A DNA stretch of 64,000 bases from Ceratothoa steindachneri. Lineage: Eukaryota > Arthropoda > Malacostraca > Isopoda > Cymothoidae. The translations under genes and the position numbers were made by a program. The DNA is taken from positions 31,627,003 through 31,691,002 of the forward strand of contig OZ018317.1 of NCBI GenBank assembly GCA_963969495.1. The letters run 5' to 3'. Position 1 is the stretch's first letter; every line of letters starts with the position of its first letter. The notes beneath the pieces were generated by a model. That model was not told where the DNA came from. It made no database searches and was given only the letters and a program-made list of their open reading frames with translations. Shown one piece after another: positions 10,104 through 19,284 of the stretch.

Positions 10104-12215
10104 ATGACTCAGTTTGAAATCTTTAAAGCGCAAGGAGAATCCTGTGGACTTTCCGGAAAAGAACTAATTGAGTACATTCAAGAAGAACGAGAAAGAGAAA
10201 GAAAAAAGGAAGAAAGAGAAATACAACGAGAAGAAAGAGAAAGAGGGGAAGGGATAAGACAAGCTGAGCTTCAGATTGAATTAGCTCGGATTAAAGCAGA
10301 AGTTCAAAGAAAAAAGGTAGAAAAAGAAAGAGAAAGAGAGGAACGGGAAAGAGTAATCCGACGAGAAGAACGAGAAGGAAAAATCCAACGAGAAGAACGA
10401 GAAAAAGAAATCCAACGAGAAGAAAGAAGGACGGATTCGCGCCCCTTCCCAGGAAAGCTGACAAAGTTTCCGAGCCCCGTAAAACCCCAAAACTTCTTTC
10501 CCCAAAACCAACAACGGGACTCCAAACCTCCCGTTAAGACTTCTCCTCCATCTCTCTTCCCGAAGCGACCAACCATATGCTTCACCTGTGGTGTAGAAAA
10601 CCACATGAGCTGGAATTGCCCCCAAAATTCTAGGCTTAAAAGCGGACCAGCCCACCAAGTTCACCAGATTAATGCGACCCCGGCTCCCCCGGTGGTGCAG
10701 ACCCAAGCAGAAACTTCTCCCCCTCCGTCAGGCCACCAGGTAAATTTTGTTTTTGGTAAAAGTTCATCGGGAACTTTGAAATATGAGGAGGGCAGCGTGG
10801 ACAGCTGTCGAGTATTGACTCTCGTCAGGGACACAGGATGTACGTGCTTCATCGTGTCCGACGAACTCCTCCCAGTGGCCTCTAACCACGAAAAATTTGC
10901 GGTGGTACATGACCAACTTGGGCGGGCGAACCGATTCCCCGTCGCTAGATGTTACCTGCAGTGTCAATATTATAATGGCTGGGCTGAAGTCATTGTAGCA
11001 CCCATAAAATTCTGTTCCGTACTTATAGGACAAAGCCCCCAAGTAAGTTTCGACCCTGTGTTTCAGGCCGCCCTTCCTCAAGGCCGAAATAAGAAAGAAG
11101 CCCAGGAGCCCGTCCCCATCAGAACCCCGATACCGTCCGATTTCTCGGAGACCCCTAACCAGGACTTTAGGACGGCAAAAGAGGAATGTGAATCACTAAC
11201 ACCCTTAGGTGATAAGGCCCCAGACAAGGACACGGAGACTGTCCCTGGACCCCAAGAAATAAAGAACCCCCAACGCGCCCATGGAGATACCTTCGTAGAA
11301 CTGGACGAAGCATCGGCGCTTGAAGAGGATTGCCCCGCGGAGTCCCTTAATGTAATCCAGACAGTGTGCATCCAACCTGATGCCGATTACCCTCCTCCTT
11401 CCCTACCAGGCGAGTCTTTGGAACCCTCTGACCTGGATAGTGACGCGCAGCTGACACCACGTCAGAAGAGTCAGCTCCAAGAACTAATTAAATGGAATCA
11501 CCATTTATCCACCCTATTAGCTCTTTTCGAGCAACTGCGTGAAAATGGCCTCACCATTGGCCCCAGCAAATGCCAGTTTGCCCACGAAACCATCAAATAT
11601 TTGGGTTTCAAAATAGGACAAAGCAAGTCAGGTCCCCACGAGAACAAGATTAAGGCAATCGCCGACATGCCCCTCCCGATTACAAAGAAGCCATTAAGAT
11701 CGATCCTAGGATCAGCTTCTCCCTATCAGCGATTTGTTCCGAATTTCGCTGCAATTTCGGCCCCCCTATGCCCCCTTCAGGAAAAGAATTTCTCCGATCG
11801 TTTACGTTGGAATGATGTCGCTGTTTCCCATTTTAATCAGCTCAAAAGTAAGTTCATTTCTGCCCCCATTTTTAAGTTGCCCAACCCGGAAAAATCCTTT
11901 GGGGTTAAGACCGACGTGATCAACGAGGGCATTGGAGGTGTACTCCTTCAATACGTGGATGACAGAACGAGTCATCCAGTTGCATATGCTAGTCGTCAAT
12001 TATTACCACGCGGAAAGAGATATGCCACTAGAGAAAAGATAGCTCTATCAATTATCTGGGTCATAGACAAATTCAAGCTGTACTTGATATGTAAAGATTT
12101 TCAAATAGGAACCGACCACCGTCCGTTAGCCTATATTAGGAATTTGAGACACTCAAACGGCCGCATCATGCGCTGGAGTTTACTCTTGCAAGAGTATCAG
12201 TTTAAAATAAATTAG
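10104..12215 (+). CDS. Deleted Gag-Pol polyprotein of the LTR element
   Basis: The 703-codon ORF starts at the first ATG (10104). The frame is open a little upstream, but without an ATG. Residues 1-30 are a Gag N-terminus (FKAQGESCGLSGKELIEYI). Residues 35-125 are a highly charged Glu/Arg coiled coil. A CCHC zinc knuckle follows (C159, C162, H167, C172), then a retropepsin-type protease with the active-site Asp-Thr-Gly at 243-245. At about residue 465 the text jumps from the start of RT (LTPRQKSQLQELIKWN) to the RT thumb (HHLSTLLALFEQL), so the RT palm with its YxDD is gone. RNase H follows (TDVINEGIGGVL, ATREKIALSIIW, TDHRPLAYI). Capsid is also missing between the coiled coil and the knuckle. 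The frame survives each deletion. An in-frame TAG ends the ORF at 12213. The typical end of RNase H (GSDNQVADALSRN) follows in frame up to about 12282. There is no integrase. Confidence 0.9.
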   Translation: MTQFEIFKAQGESCGLSGKELIEYIQEERERERKKEEREIQREERERGEGIRQAELQIELARIKAEVQRKKVEKEREREERERVIRREEREGKIQREEREKEIQREERRTDSRPFPGKLTKFPSPVKPQNFFPQNQQRDSKPPVKTSPPSLFPKRPTICFTCGVENHMSWNCPQNSRLKSGPAHQVHQINATPAPPVVQTQAETSPPPSGHQVNFVFGKSSSGTLKYEEGSVDSCRVLTLVRDTGCTCFIVSDELLPVASNHEKFAVVHDQLGRANRFPVARCYLQCQYYNGWAEVIVAPIKFCSVLIGQSPQVSFDPVFQAALPQGRNKKEAQEPVPIRTPIPSDFSETPNQDFRTAKEECESLTPLGDKAPDKDTETVPGPQEIKNPQRAHGDTFVELDEASALEEDCPAESLNVIQTVCIQPDADYPPPSLPGESLEPSDLDSDAQLTPRQKSQLQELIKWNHHLSTLLALFEQLRENGLTIGPSKCQFAHETIKYLGFKIGQSKSGPHENKIKAIADMPLPITKKPLRSILGSASPYQRFVPNFAAISAPLCPLQEKNFSDRLRWNDVAVSHFNQLKSKFISAPIFKLPNPEKSFGVKTDVINEGIGGVLLQYVDDRTSHPVAYASRQLLPRGKRYATREKIALSIIWVIDKFKLYLICKDFQIGTDHRPLAYIRNLRHSNGRIMRWSLLLQEYQFKIN

Positions 12216-12707
12216 ATAAAAGGTTCCGATAACCAGGTCGCTGACGCACTCAGTAGGAATGCGTTACCGAATAGCGTAGAATAATTGTATTCATAGGATT
12301 AGTATCTCCATGTAGGTATATACCGTCTTGTACGACTTAATTTAAGATTCTTTTGTAATATAATTAATTAATGTATATGTCTGAATTTTGTAACGCTCAA
12401 TGTGTAAATTTTTGTATGTCTATATATTTGTTCTTATTAATTTACGTATAAATTATTTTGTCCCGTATGTCCTAAGTTTATATCATTTCATTGTTCCATG
12501 CCCTTTTTTTTTCTTTGATTAAGTTGTATTAAAGGTTATTTTCCCCTGTAATCTAAAGATCAAAATAATCATATGTATTGAGGTAATACTAGTTAGGTGC
12601 AGGAAGGTACGGTTGGTACAAGAAAACGAGTTCCCCACAACGGAGCTCTATCGTTGTCCCTTCTCTCTTTCTTTTTCGAAGTGACAACTTCCCCTGGAAT
12701 GGAGGGG
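12216..12707 (+). other. Internal 3' region of the LTR element with polypurine tract
   Basis: After the RNase H tail (to about 12282) the sequence is non-coding and AT-rich, where integrase would normally lie. GGAATGGAGGGG (12696-12707) directly before the LTR is the probable polypurine tract that primes plus-strand synthesis. Confidence 0.7.
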
Positions 12708-14075
12708 TGTGATAGAACGAGTTAATTTCAACTCCTATCCCATATTATTAAAAACCACGATGCTGCCCACGTGCATCTTCGATTCGAGGCTTGGAATCTT
12801 ATCTCAGCTACCGGATGCCAATGTTTAAACAAGGAGGTTATCGTCCCTCCGTTCGCCCCCATACGCCGACCTCGCCAGATCGAGTTAGGCTTATGAACAG
12901 ATAAGGCATTTTTCTCCGGCCCGGCTGTGCGTTCCCTCCAAGCTTTCACTCCATTTTCCCCCACGCCAAGGAGATGTCCTGGCTATTTATATGGAAACTT
13001 TACCACTAAGATCAGATTGGAGATCCAGATTTTCGTCGCGAAACATCACCACGACCCTCTCTCCCTTTGTGCGCCAAGGGACCTCGACCTCGAGATTCAC
13101 CATCACTTGTCCAGAAGGAGGACAATATTCCTTGAGTGCCAAAGGTTCGCGCCTTTCCGACGACAAGTCCCCAAGGCTTCCCCCCCCCCCTGTTGTTCAA
13201 GGAGAACAGCATTAGAATAGCCATTGTTCGTTTCGAGCCCTTCGCCAAGAAACGGTTCTCATCCCCCCCTGTTGTTCAAGGAGAACAGCTTTAGAACAGC
13301 CATTGTTCGTTTTGAGCCCTTCGCCAAGAAACGGTTCTCATCCCCCCCTTTTGTTCAAGGAGAACAACCTAGAACAGCCATTGTTCGTTTTGAGCCCTTC
13401 GCCAAGAAACGGTTCTCACCCCCCATGTTGTTCAAGGAGAACAACATTAGAACAGCCATTGTTCTTGAGCCCGTAGACAAGAAACGGTTCTCATTCCCCC
13501 CTTTGTTCAGAAGAGAACAAAGTAGAACAGCCATTGTTCTTCAAGCCGTTCGTCGAGTAACGGTTCTCCTTTCCAAGACGCCTCGTCAGGATCCTTTTAT
13601 CCCCCCCCTCGGCTGGAACTCGCCAGCGGACCGAATATTCCTTCAAGTACCTTCCACTGCACCCTAATGAAAAGTTACGTAAGCCAAACGTCACCTTTTG
13701 AGTATTGATCCCTTTTTGTCAATTCTATCCTGTCCTTTAAATGGTTTATCGAACCATCCCATCTCTTTAACTCTATATTTGTTTTACCTTTTTTTAATCC
13801 CTTAAATCCTTGGATTAGCCCGAGTCTCTACGACCCTTTCCATTCTGTTTATGTCAATATTTTCCGTTTTTGTGTTTTGTTTATAGTTATTATTAATAAA
13901 ACTCTATTTTATTAATGATAGCAATATTATTATCCTTGAGCTCAGTTCCACTTCTTAAGCATTTTGAAGATACATAATATCGGCCGCCAGACAGTAACGC
14001 ACTCTAAAGATAATTAAGGAAGTTCCCTCAACGAATAGTGTTATATATAGTATCGTCGGGAGTCATTCTACGACA
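12708..14075 (+). repeat. 3' LTR
   Basis: It is 1368 bp, the same length as the 5' LTR and nearly identical, with the same TATA-like box (12984-12991) and AATAAA (13895-13900). ATCTC follows at 14076-14080. Confidence 0.95.
13191..13575 (+). repeat. 79-bp tandem array in the 3' LTR
   Basis: This is the same array as at 8844-9230. Units start at 13191, 13270 and then near 13349 and 13425, followed by a diverged unit. Unit number matches the 5' LTR. Several of the few differences between the two LTRs fall in this array. Confidence 0.93.
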
Positions 14076-14078
14076 ATC

Positions 14079-14564
14079 TCAAATGGGAGAAGTTTCTGTT
14101 TTGGTCAAGGTGGAGCCAGTGCGAGAGCTAATACCAAGATGAAAACAGACCCTATACCCAAGTGAGCGAACAGTGCTGCCAATGTAGATCCCCTGGTGGC
14201 ATCTGGGGCAAATGAATTTATAGAAAACTGAACAGCTCATTTCAGGTGGGAGTCTGTTTTTAGTTCTGAAAAATTGTCCAATATGAAAGTTGTTAAGGGA
14301 AACTATTTTGAAGTTGGTATGTGTATGAAATCTTTTCCAAAGCTTATTAAGTTTTCGGCGTAAGGGTAGGTTGTGTGGGCCAATATCAGAGAGAAGACAA
14401 TAGCGGACATCCTTGGGGAAAGAGGAAATTCCTTGTGAAGGATGGAATATTTTATCAAAGAATTGACGGATACATTTTTGTACAAGTGAGGGCTGGAAAC
14501 AATTCCTTTGAAAATAACCCATAAGAAAACTGAATTCTGAATGAACAATATTTTTGTGTACCAA
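14079..14564 (-). pseudogene. PLE copy C, RT C-terminus and GIY-YIG endonuclease (upstream half)
   Basis: A 161-codon minus-strand frame holds LRRKLNKLW, NNFHIGQFFRTKNRLPPEM, then YKFICPRCHQGIYIGST and LGISSRTGSTL. These are the linker, zinc-finger-like Cys pair and the GIY-YIG catalytic start with Tyr-Ile-Gly intact, plus the downstream Arg and His positions. The frame ends at TGA next to the LTR boundary. The remaining C-terminus is at 8203-8362. The RT palm upstream is missing, because the sequence beyond 14565 belongs to another PLE end, so this copy is 5'-truncated. Confidence 0.87.
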
Positions 14565-14902
14565 TTAATTGCCCCAATTAGTATTTTTTATATTTATCCA
14601 TATTTATAGCATCTATATTTAGTGTCAACAGTTTTCAATTGATTTTTTTACATTTTCAATTTATTAAATAATGTATTACTATTTGTGCTTCATTAAGTGA
14701 CTAATATCTGTGTCAACCAATAACTGCATCAACTAGTGTTATATTTATCCATATTTAAAGTACCCATAATTGATCCATATCTAAAGTTTCAATAGTTTTC
14801 AAATGATATATCATAATTTCAATTAACTAAATAGTTTATTTCTAATCCTTGTGTGCTTTATTATTTTCGTATTTTTAACGTGTTCTAAATCTATCTTATA
14901 GA
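14565..14902 (+). other. 3' tail of PLE copy D
   Basis: This is AT-rich non-coding sequence leading to the hammerhead-like motif on the plus strand, in the same arrangement as the 3' tail of copy B. No coding part of copy D is present. Confidence 0.4.
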
Positions 14903-14936
14903 CCAGAAGATGCGTAAGGTACCCGAAACGTTGTAT
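14903..14936 (+). ncRNA. Hammerhead-ribozyme-like motif, PLE copy D
   Basis: The sequence reads CAGAAGA (one mismatch to CUGANGA), a stem GCGT...ACCC with one mispair, GAAAC, GTT and GTA. The strand order and the short GAAAC-loop-GUA arrangement match the other PLE ends here. The core mismatch suggests decay. Confidence 0.5.
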
Positions 14937-14987
14937 TTAATTAAATGAGAAATTTTACATGTCTCATTTTGGGATTTATCCTCAACT

Positions 14988-14989
14988 TA

Positions 14990-15055
<66 letters not shown>
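14988..15055. repeat. (TA)n microsatellite
   Basis: A TA array with one TG interruption near its start, about 50 bp downstream of the PLE copy D hammerhead-like motif. Confidence 0.97.
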
Positions 15056-15060
<5 letters not shown>

Positions 15061-15250
15061 AGTTGGGTAGCAGTCTTTACTGAATGCAAATTTTGTTGAA
15101 GACCATTGTGTATTTTGCCTTAATTAATTTCCTTTGGCAACTTTATCTTCTTGTGACTATCTTTTTTATTCCATCTTATAGATGGTGGATCACTTGTCCA
15201 ATATTCATCTCTTTTTTTAAATGACTGTGTTTGGTAAAAACCAAACTAAA

Positions 15251-15290
15251 TTGCTAAGCTTTCGATCTTATTCGATCATCTTCGGAGCGT
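15251..15290 (-). ncRNA. Hammerhead-ribozyme-like motif, PLE copy E
   Basis: On the minus strand the sequence reads CCGAAGA (one mismatch to CUGANGA), then T, a perfect GATC-GAATAA-GATC stem II, GAAAGC. It lies about 190 bp downstream of the stop codon of PLE copy E on the same strand. The cleavage triplet is not clearly present. Confidence 0.45.
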
Positions 15291-15471
15291 TTTGAAATGT
15301 TCTTGCCTCGTTTACCGATGTAATGAGTGGAGTGAGGATCAGACAGAGTGAAAGAAAACGATTTTTAAGGGGTATTTATTCCGCCTTGGTTAAACGTAAC
15401 GTTAGAGGAAATGGGCCACTCCTGTGAGTCGAATTTTAAAATAGTTTTAATGTGCGATTCCAGCTTGTCAC

Positions 15472-16080
15472 TTAACTGTTGATGGCAGGCTTATCTTCAT
15501 TTATTAATATGTCATCTAAGATGTTTAGCCTCGCTTTATTGATCTCTTTTCTTTTAATAATGGTGTTATCAACGAGCATATCTCTCGTTAGGTTAATATT
15601 ATGGGCACTCTACATATGATTCTTAGGCCCTCCGCTTTGTAGATACATGGTTAAACGTCTCGAAAGTGTAGTGGTTATCATGCCAATATATTTTGAGGTT
15701 TTATAAAGCTTACAGTTTTTATCGGAGCAGATGAACTCGAAAACCATGTTGGTTGACTTGAGATTCGAGGAGTTTAGGCACATGTTTTTTTTTCATCAAA
15801 AGATTGCTGGCTTTGTTGTTTTATAATAAATGATGAGTTAGATTTTATCCGTTTGATTTTTAACCTTGATGTTACGGTTAATGATCTCTTTGATGTCTTT
15901 TTCATCTATTTTATTGGCGAATGGTAGAGGGATTTTCGATAAAGCTTAAAGTATATGAAGTTGGGGAACGTTTCGTTGTTGCGACAGATTTCAAGGACTT
16001 GAAGGTCTGCTTTAGCTTTATCACGTTCGCGGAGAGTTGATTCATATCATCTATAGAGGGAAACTGTTGGCTGACCATAT
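15472..16080 (-). pseudogene. PLE copy E, C-terminal region with GIY-YIG endonuclease
   Basis: Reading minus from about 15780, the frame gives NMVFEFICSDKNCK, SKYIGMITTTLSRRLTMYL (the GIY-YIG start KYIGMT and its Arg), then SAHNINLTRDMLVDNT and ending DKPAINS before TAA at 15472-15474. An in-frame TAG interrupts it once (after KNH M). Upstream, in other frames, FANKIDEKDIKEIINRN near 15900 is part of the linker after RT. This is a different PLE lineage from copies B and C: the spacing and the AHNINLTRD block differ. The nuclease motif itself is readable, but the gene is broken. Confidence 0.75.
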
Positions 16081-16141
16081 TTATATCTTAAGAGAGCAGA
16101 GGGGTTGCGTGTTGCCAGGCGTATACGTATTTTTAGGATAA

Positions 16142-17330
16142 ATAAGGAGGCTAACTATCGTTCAATCTCTCTCCTAGAAATACCCGGCAAGATCTTCGAG
16201 AAGATTATAGCCGACAGGCTACAAAATCAACTCGACGAGTTGGGAGTGCATAACCCACAACAACATTGGTTCTGACCAAAAAGGGGCACTGAAACGGCCC
16301 TGGTGCTCCTAATAGAAAAGATCGCACACTACCAGGCGAAGGGTCAATATGTAGACATCATGATGAGGGACGTGCAGAAGGCCTTTGACAAGGTTTGGCT
16401 GACAGGACTACAATATAAGATTCTAGGTCTCCAGCTAAACCCAGTCCTGGAAAGGATTCTTTGTGACTTCATCATGGACAGAAGGGCGCGTATCATGATC
16501 GAAGAGCAAAAGGACCAGAATTCGAACTCAAAGCGGGCGTTCCCCAGGGGAGCTGCCTGAGTCCCCTGCTTTATATGGTCTTCACTATCTACCTCCCTAC
16601 TCCAATACACAGGGACACGATGTATCTGCAATACGCAGATGACGTCACGCAGATCATCCCCAATAGGGTTCGGAAAGCAAGGGATCGGGCGAACAACACC
16701 ATAGTAGAGATCTCGAACATCAACCAATTCGAGAGAAGGTAGAAAATCCGGACAAACAGGGAGAAATTTAAGATCCTCCCGCTGTGCCACAAGTTGACGT
16801 GGCCCGTTGTAATTGATGAGAGGAGATATGGCTACTCCGCCGAAGGCACCACCCTGGGCCTAAAAATCTCCGACCATGGATACTCGAGTCACTACAAGGA
16901 GAGGCAGAATATTGCTAAGAGAGTAATCTCTAAGCTATATAGGCTCAGAAAACTTAGCTCGGCGAATATCAGGAAATTATACAGGACGTTTATCCGGGCT
17001 ACGCTCATCTGCCCTGCAGTAGTGACTCAAACGGCCAGCAAGACCGATATGAGGAGGCTCCAACGAATGCAGAACTCTGCATCCTTCTGCATAAACAAAA
17101 CCAGACGAAGAGAGCATCTTCGGCAGAGGGACCTACACCGCAGGCAGAAACATCGAGCCCATTAACTGGCCAAAAAGGTCTAGTCTACAATGGCCAATGA
17201 TATCATCCCAGAATTAAGAAGAACTGGAGGCAGAATTAATTTCCCCGCCAGATTGCACAGGAAAGTCGCTCGAAACCGGCGATTCCCAAGCACTGTTCCG
17301 AGGAAAATACATTACCAATTTAGACATAAA
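16142..17330 (+). pseudogene. Non-LTR retrotransposon (LINE) reverse transcriptase relic
   Basis: The fragment opens with ANYRSISLLEIPGKIFEKII, an RT motif 1-2 block. It continues with the GxxETALxLxEKIA block (in-frame TGA at 16274) and motif A, RDVQKAFDKVW (16303-16560 is open). A frameshift near 16510 leads to AGVPQGSCLSPLLYMV and motif C, LQYADDVTQII, at about 16628-16660. After a TAG near 16741 the thumb and C-terminus continue (TLGLKISDHGYSS, KLSSANIRKLYRTFIRATLI) to about 17170 and on, decayed, to 17330. The endonuclease is absent. The family is of the Jockey/CR1 type in a broad sense, and I cannot fix the clade. Confidence 0.8.
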
Positions 17331-17710
17331 CATCAACAACACAGAGTATGACACAATAGACTACGAGACAATACTAAACTCACAATCAACAAATAACAAG
17401 AAAATACATCAGATAAAAACACGAGGTAAAAAACTAAATTCGAACACTAATAAAGGCTCGAAAGCTCAGCAAAAACACTGCACGAATACAAAGTAAACGA
17501 GACGAGGAGACAAATAAACAGAACAACACAAAGAAGTATGCACACTGAGACAAACAATTGACAACATAAATAAAACAAAAAGGAAAAAAATAAGTATTAA
17601 GGAATAAAAAATGCTTGCGATGCCCGTCAAACAAGGACAACCCTTCCTCACTTTCACCATATGTCATCTACCACTATCTAAATCTTCCACTATTGAGTAT
17701 TGAGTATTAT
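17331..17710. other. Unassigned A-rich spacer
   Basis: This is A-rich sequence after the LINE relic, probably its 3' tail, then a boundary to PLE copy F. Two overlapping minus-strand open frames are hydrophobic by composition only. Confidence 0.35.
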
Positions 17711-17756
17711 ATCCTCTTGGTACCGACGTTTCGAGTAGGAACCCATTCTCAAGGAT
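17711..17756 (-). ncRNA. Hammerhead-like motif remnant, PLE copy F
   Basis: The minus strand reads CCTTGAGAATGGGTTCC, then TACTCGAAACGTCGGTACC. The right half (CGAAACGTCGGTAC) shows the same GAAAC-short loop-GUA signature as copies B and D. The left half departs from CUGANGA. It lies 290-330 bp downstream of the PLE copy F stop codon. Confidence 0.35.
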
Positions 17757-18044
17757 ATGGCATTATAAATATATACAAACATAAGATTTTTTGAGAGAAG
17801 TTATCAGATATTTATCAATAAATTATATGGGAAATGGGAAGCAGCAGAGGTGGTAATATTCAAATTATAAAAATGCACGGCCTTTAACTATTAAGGAATG
17901 GGAAATATGTCTTTGTTTTTAAAATAAAAACTGAGATTAATTAGATTTGGGTGTCTTCGTTGTCAAAAGGGAGATAATAAAAATATTTGAAAAATATGGG
18001 TTGTTTTTAGGGGAGTGGATTTGGAGTGTGTAATTCGTGGGTGA

Positions 18045-18290
18045 TTATAGTTGTAGTAAAAGTGGAAATGAGCTTATGTCGGAGTTTAAAGTAGGGTTTG
18101 TAAATCTAATATAAACAGAATCCAGTGTAGGTAAGAGGTTTTCGGTGTTTGCCGTACCTTTAAGTGAAAAATTATTTAAGCTTGGTTTATGGTGTGGATG
18201 TCTTATTTCGTAGTGTATTCGGATAGGAGAGAATTTGGGTGTAGTGAGGCGCAAATACGGGTATGTAGTGTGAGCTGTGTCGATCCCAAA
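18045..18290 (-). pseudogene. PLE copy F, C-terminal tail
   Basis: The 69-codon minus-strand frame contains IRHPHHKPSLNNFSL, then LLPTLDSVYIRFTNPTLNS and FPLLLQL before the stop. This corresponds to the PLE C-terminus (LRILESLYIxxxxPxLNxxxSxxPL), with the ILES part altered. Upstream is cut by the compound microsatellite at 18303-18377. Only the last 60-70 residues remain. Confidence 0.6.
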
Positions 18291-18302
18291 TACACCTCGG
18301 AA

Positions 18303-18316
18303 TTACACATACACAC

Positions 18317-18376
<60 letters not shown>

Positions 18377-18377
18377 A
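18303..18377. repeat. Compound microsatellite (AC)n(AT)n(GT)n
   Basis: A short AC-rich run leads into a (TA)n array and then (TG)n. The outer parts are complementary, so the whole forms a near-palindrome capable of a hairpin or cruciform. Confidence 0.95.
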
Positions 18378-18504
18378 ACAATACAGATAGAATTTATTCA
18401 TTTCATGTCTTATAGAATATTGAGATTAATACCTCCGTCACATCCTGAAGCGTATCCGTGAAAATAGTATTGAAGACTAGCAATCTCAAGACTAGTGCTG
18501 AAAA

Positions 18505-19284
18505 TCAAGAGCAGAGTATATGAGACGCTACAGAGCAAGTCAAAGTCAGGAACAACAGTCACAGAGTCGCTCTCAAGATGCTGCTGCTACAAGAATTAGA
18601 CGATCGTAAGAAGACACAGCTAGAAGACGAAAGCAATCTCAAGACAGATACAGATTCATTATTGAAATTGCTAATGCAGATAAAAGATCCAGACTGATGC
18701 CTCAAATGACAGCAAGAACTTACGAGTATATTAGGATTCAGAATGAATCAGAAGATGATAGAAGCGTTGTATTGAATATGATCGCAAAGGATCTCAACGC
18801 TTACTTGCAAATGAAACTGAAGGGGAAAGAAATCGAAGATTAGTTGATCTCAGAGACAGAGCACAAGATAGGATTGAAAATGAAATTGAAGATGAAATAA
18901 ATCATAGACTAAATGACAAACGTCAGCGAACAAATGACAAGATACTAAATGAAACTAAAGATGAAAGACGTGCAAGACTTCATAATATCAGACTAGTTGC
19001 TACAGAATGCTTATAAAAATTAAATGACGAGGATATAAATATTATAAGATAAGCAAACGCATAAAATATGAGAGTTGAAAGATATAATATGCACCATATG
19101 ATTACATTCAGTAATAATAATTTTGATGAAAGGAATGTCATGCAACACTGCAGGAGATTTCAACATTTCATGTCATTTTTGCTCAGCTAAACACTTCTTT
19201 GCTGAAAGACCAAGTGATGGCCTTTTCAATAACTACTGCCATACTACTGTCTTGTGGATAGACACTTCAGTCAAAGGCTAAGGG
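18505..19284 (+). pseudogene. Helitron N-terminal region, left part
   Basis: Animal Helitrons move by rolling-circle replication with a Rep/helicase protein preceded by an Arg/Gln-rich leader and a zinc-finger block. Here the sequence opens with RYRASQSQEQQSQSRSQDAA and further RRRKQSQDRYR-type repeats, broken by stops. It reaches CHFCSAKHFFAERPSDGLFN near 19171-19235, which is the Helitron CxxC...CCH block (usual CxxCxAxHFxxE). Matching text stops near 19284, where the LINE 5' region begins. The next Helitron block resumes at 22881. Confidence 0.75.

Larger units (their letters stand above)
8363..14075 (+). mobile_element. Non-autonomous Ty3/gypsy-type LTR retrotransposon, complete
   Basis: The element is 5713 bp long, with two 1368-bp LTRs that begin TGTGATAGAA and end TTCTACGACA. 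The 5-bp sequence ATCTC stands immediately outside both ends (8358-8362 and 14076-14080), which is a target-site duplication. A G-rich polypurine stretch (GGAGGGG) lies directly before the 3' LTR. The internal ORF holds a Gag coiled coil, zinc knuckle, protease and RNase H. Most of capsid, the RT catalytic core and the whole integrase are absent. It must therefore have been mobilised by proteins from a related element. The LTRs differ at roughly eight substitutions and a few small indels by my eye count, so insertion was recent. The host site is the GIY-YIG region of a minus-strand PLE. Confidence 0.95.

Noticed and set aside
10281..11371. Minus-strand open frames of up to 141 codons
   Set aside because: They lie antisense to the Gag-Pol frame of the LTR element, and their composition mirrors its Glu/Arg-rich coiled coil.
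10104..12215. Domesticated host gene derived from Gag-Pol
   Set aside because: The ORF sits between near-identical LTRs with a fresh target-site duplication, so it belongs to a young mobile element, not an exapted gene.
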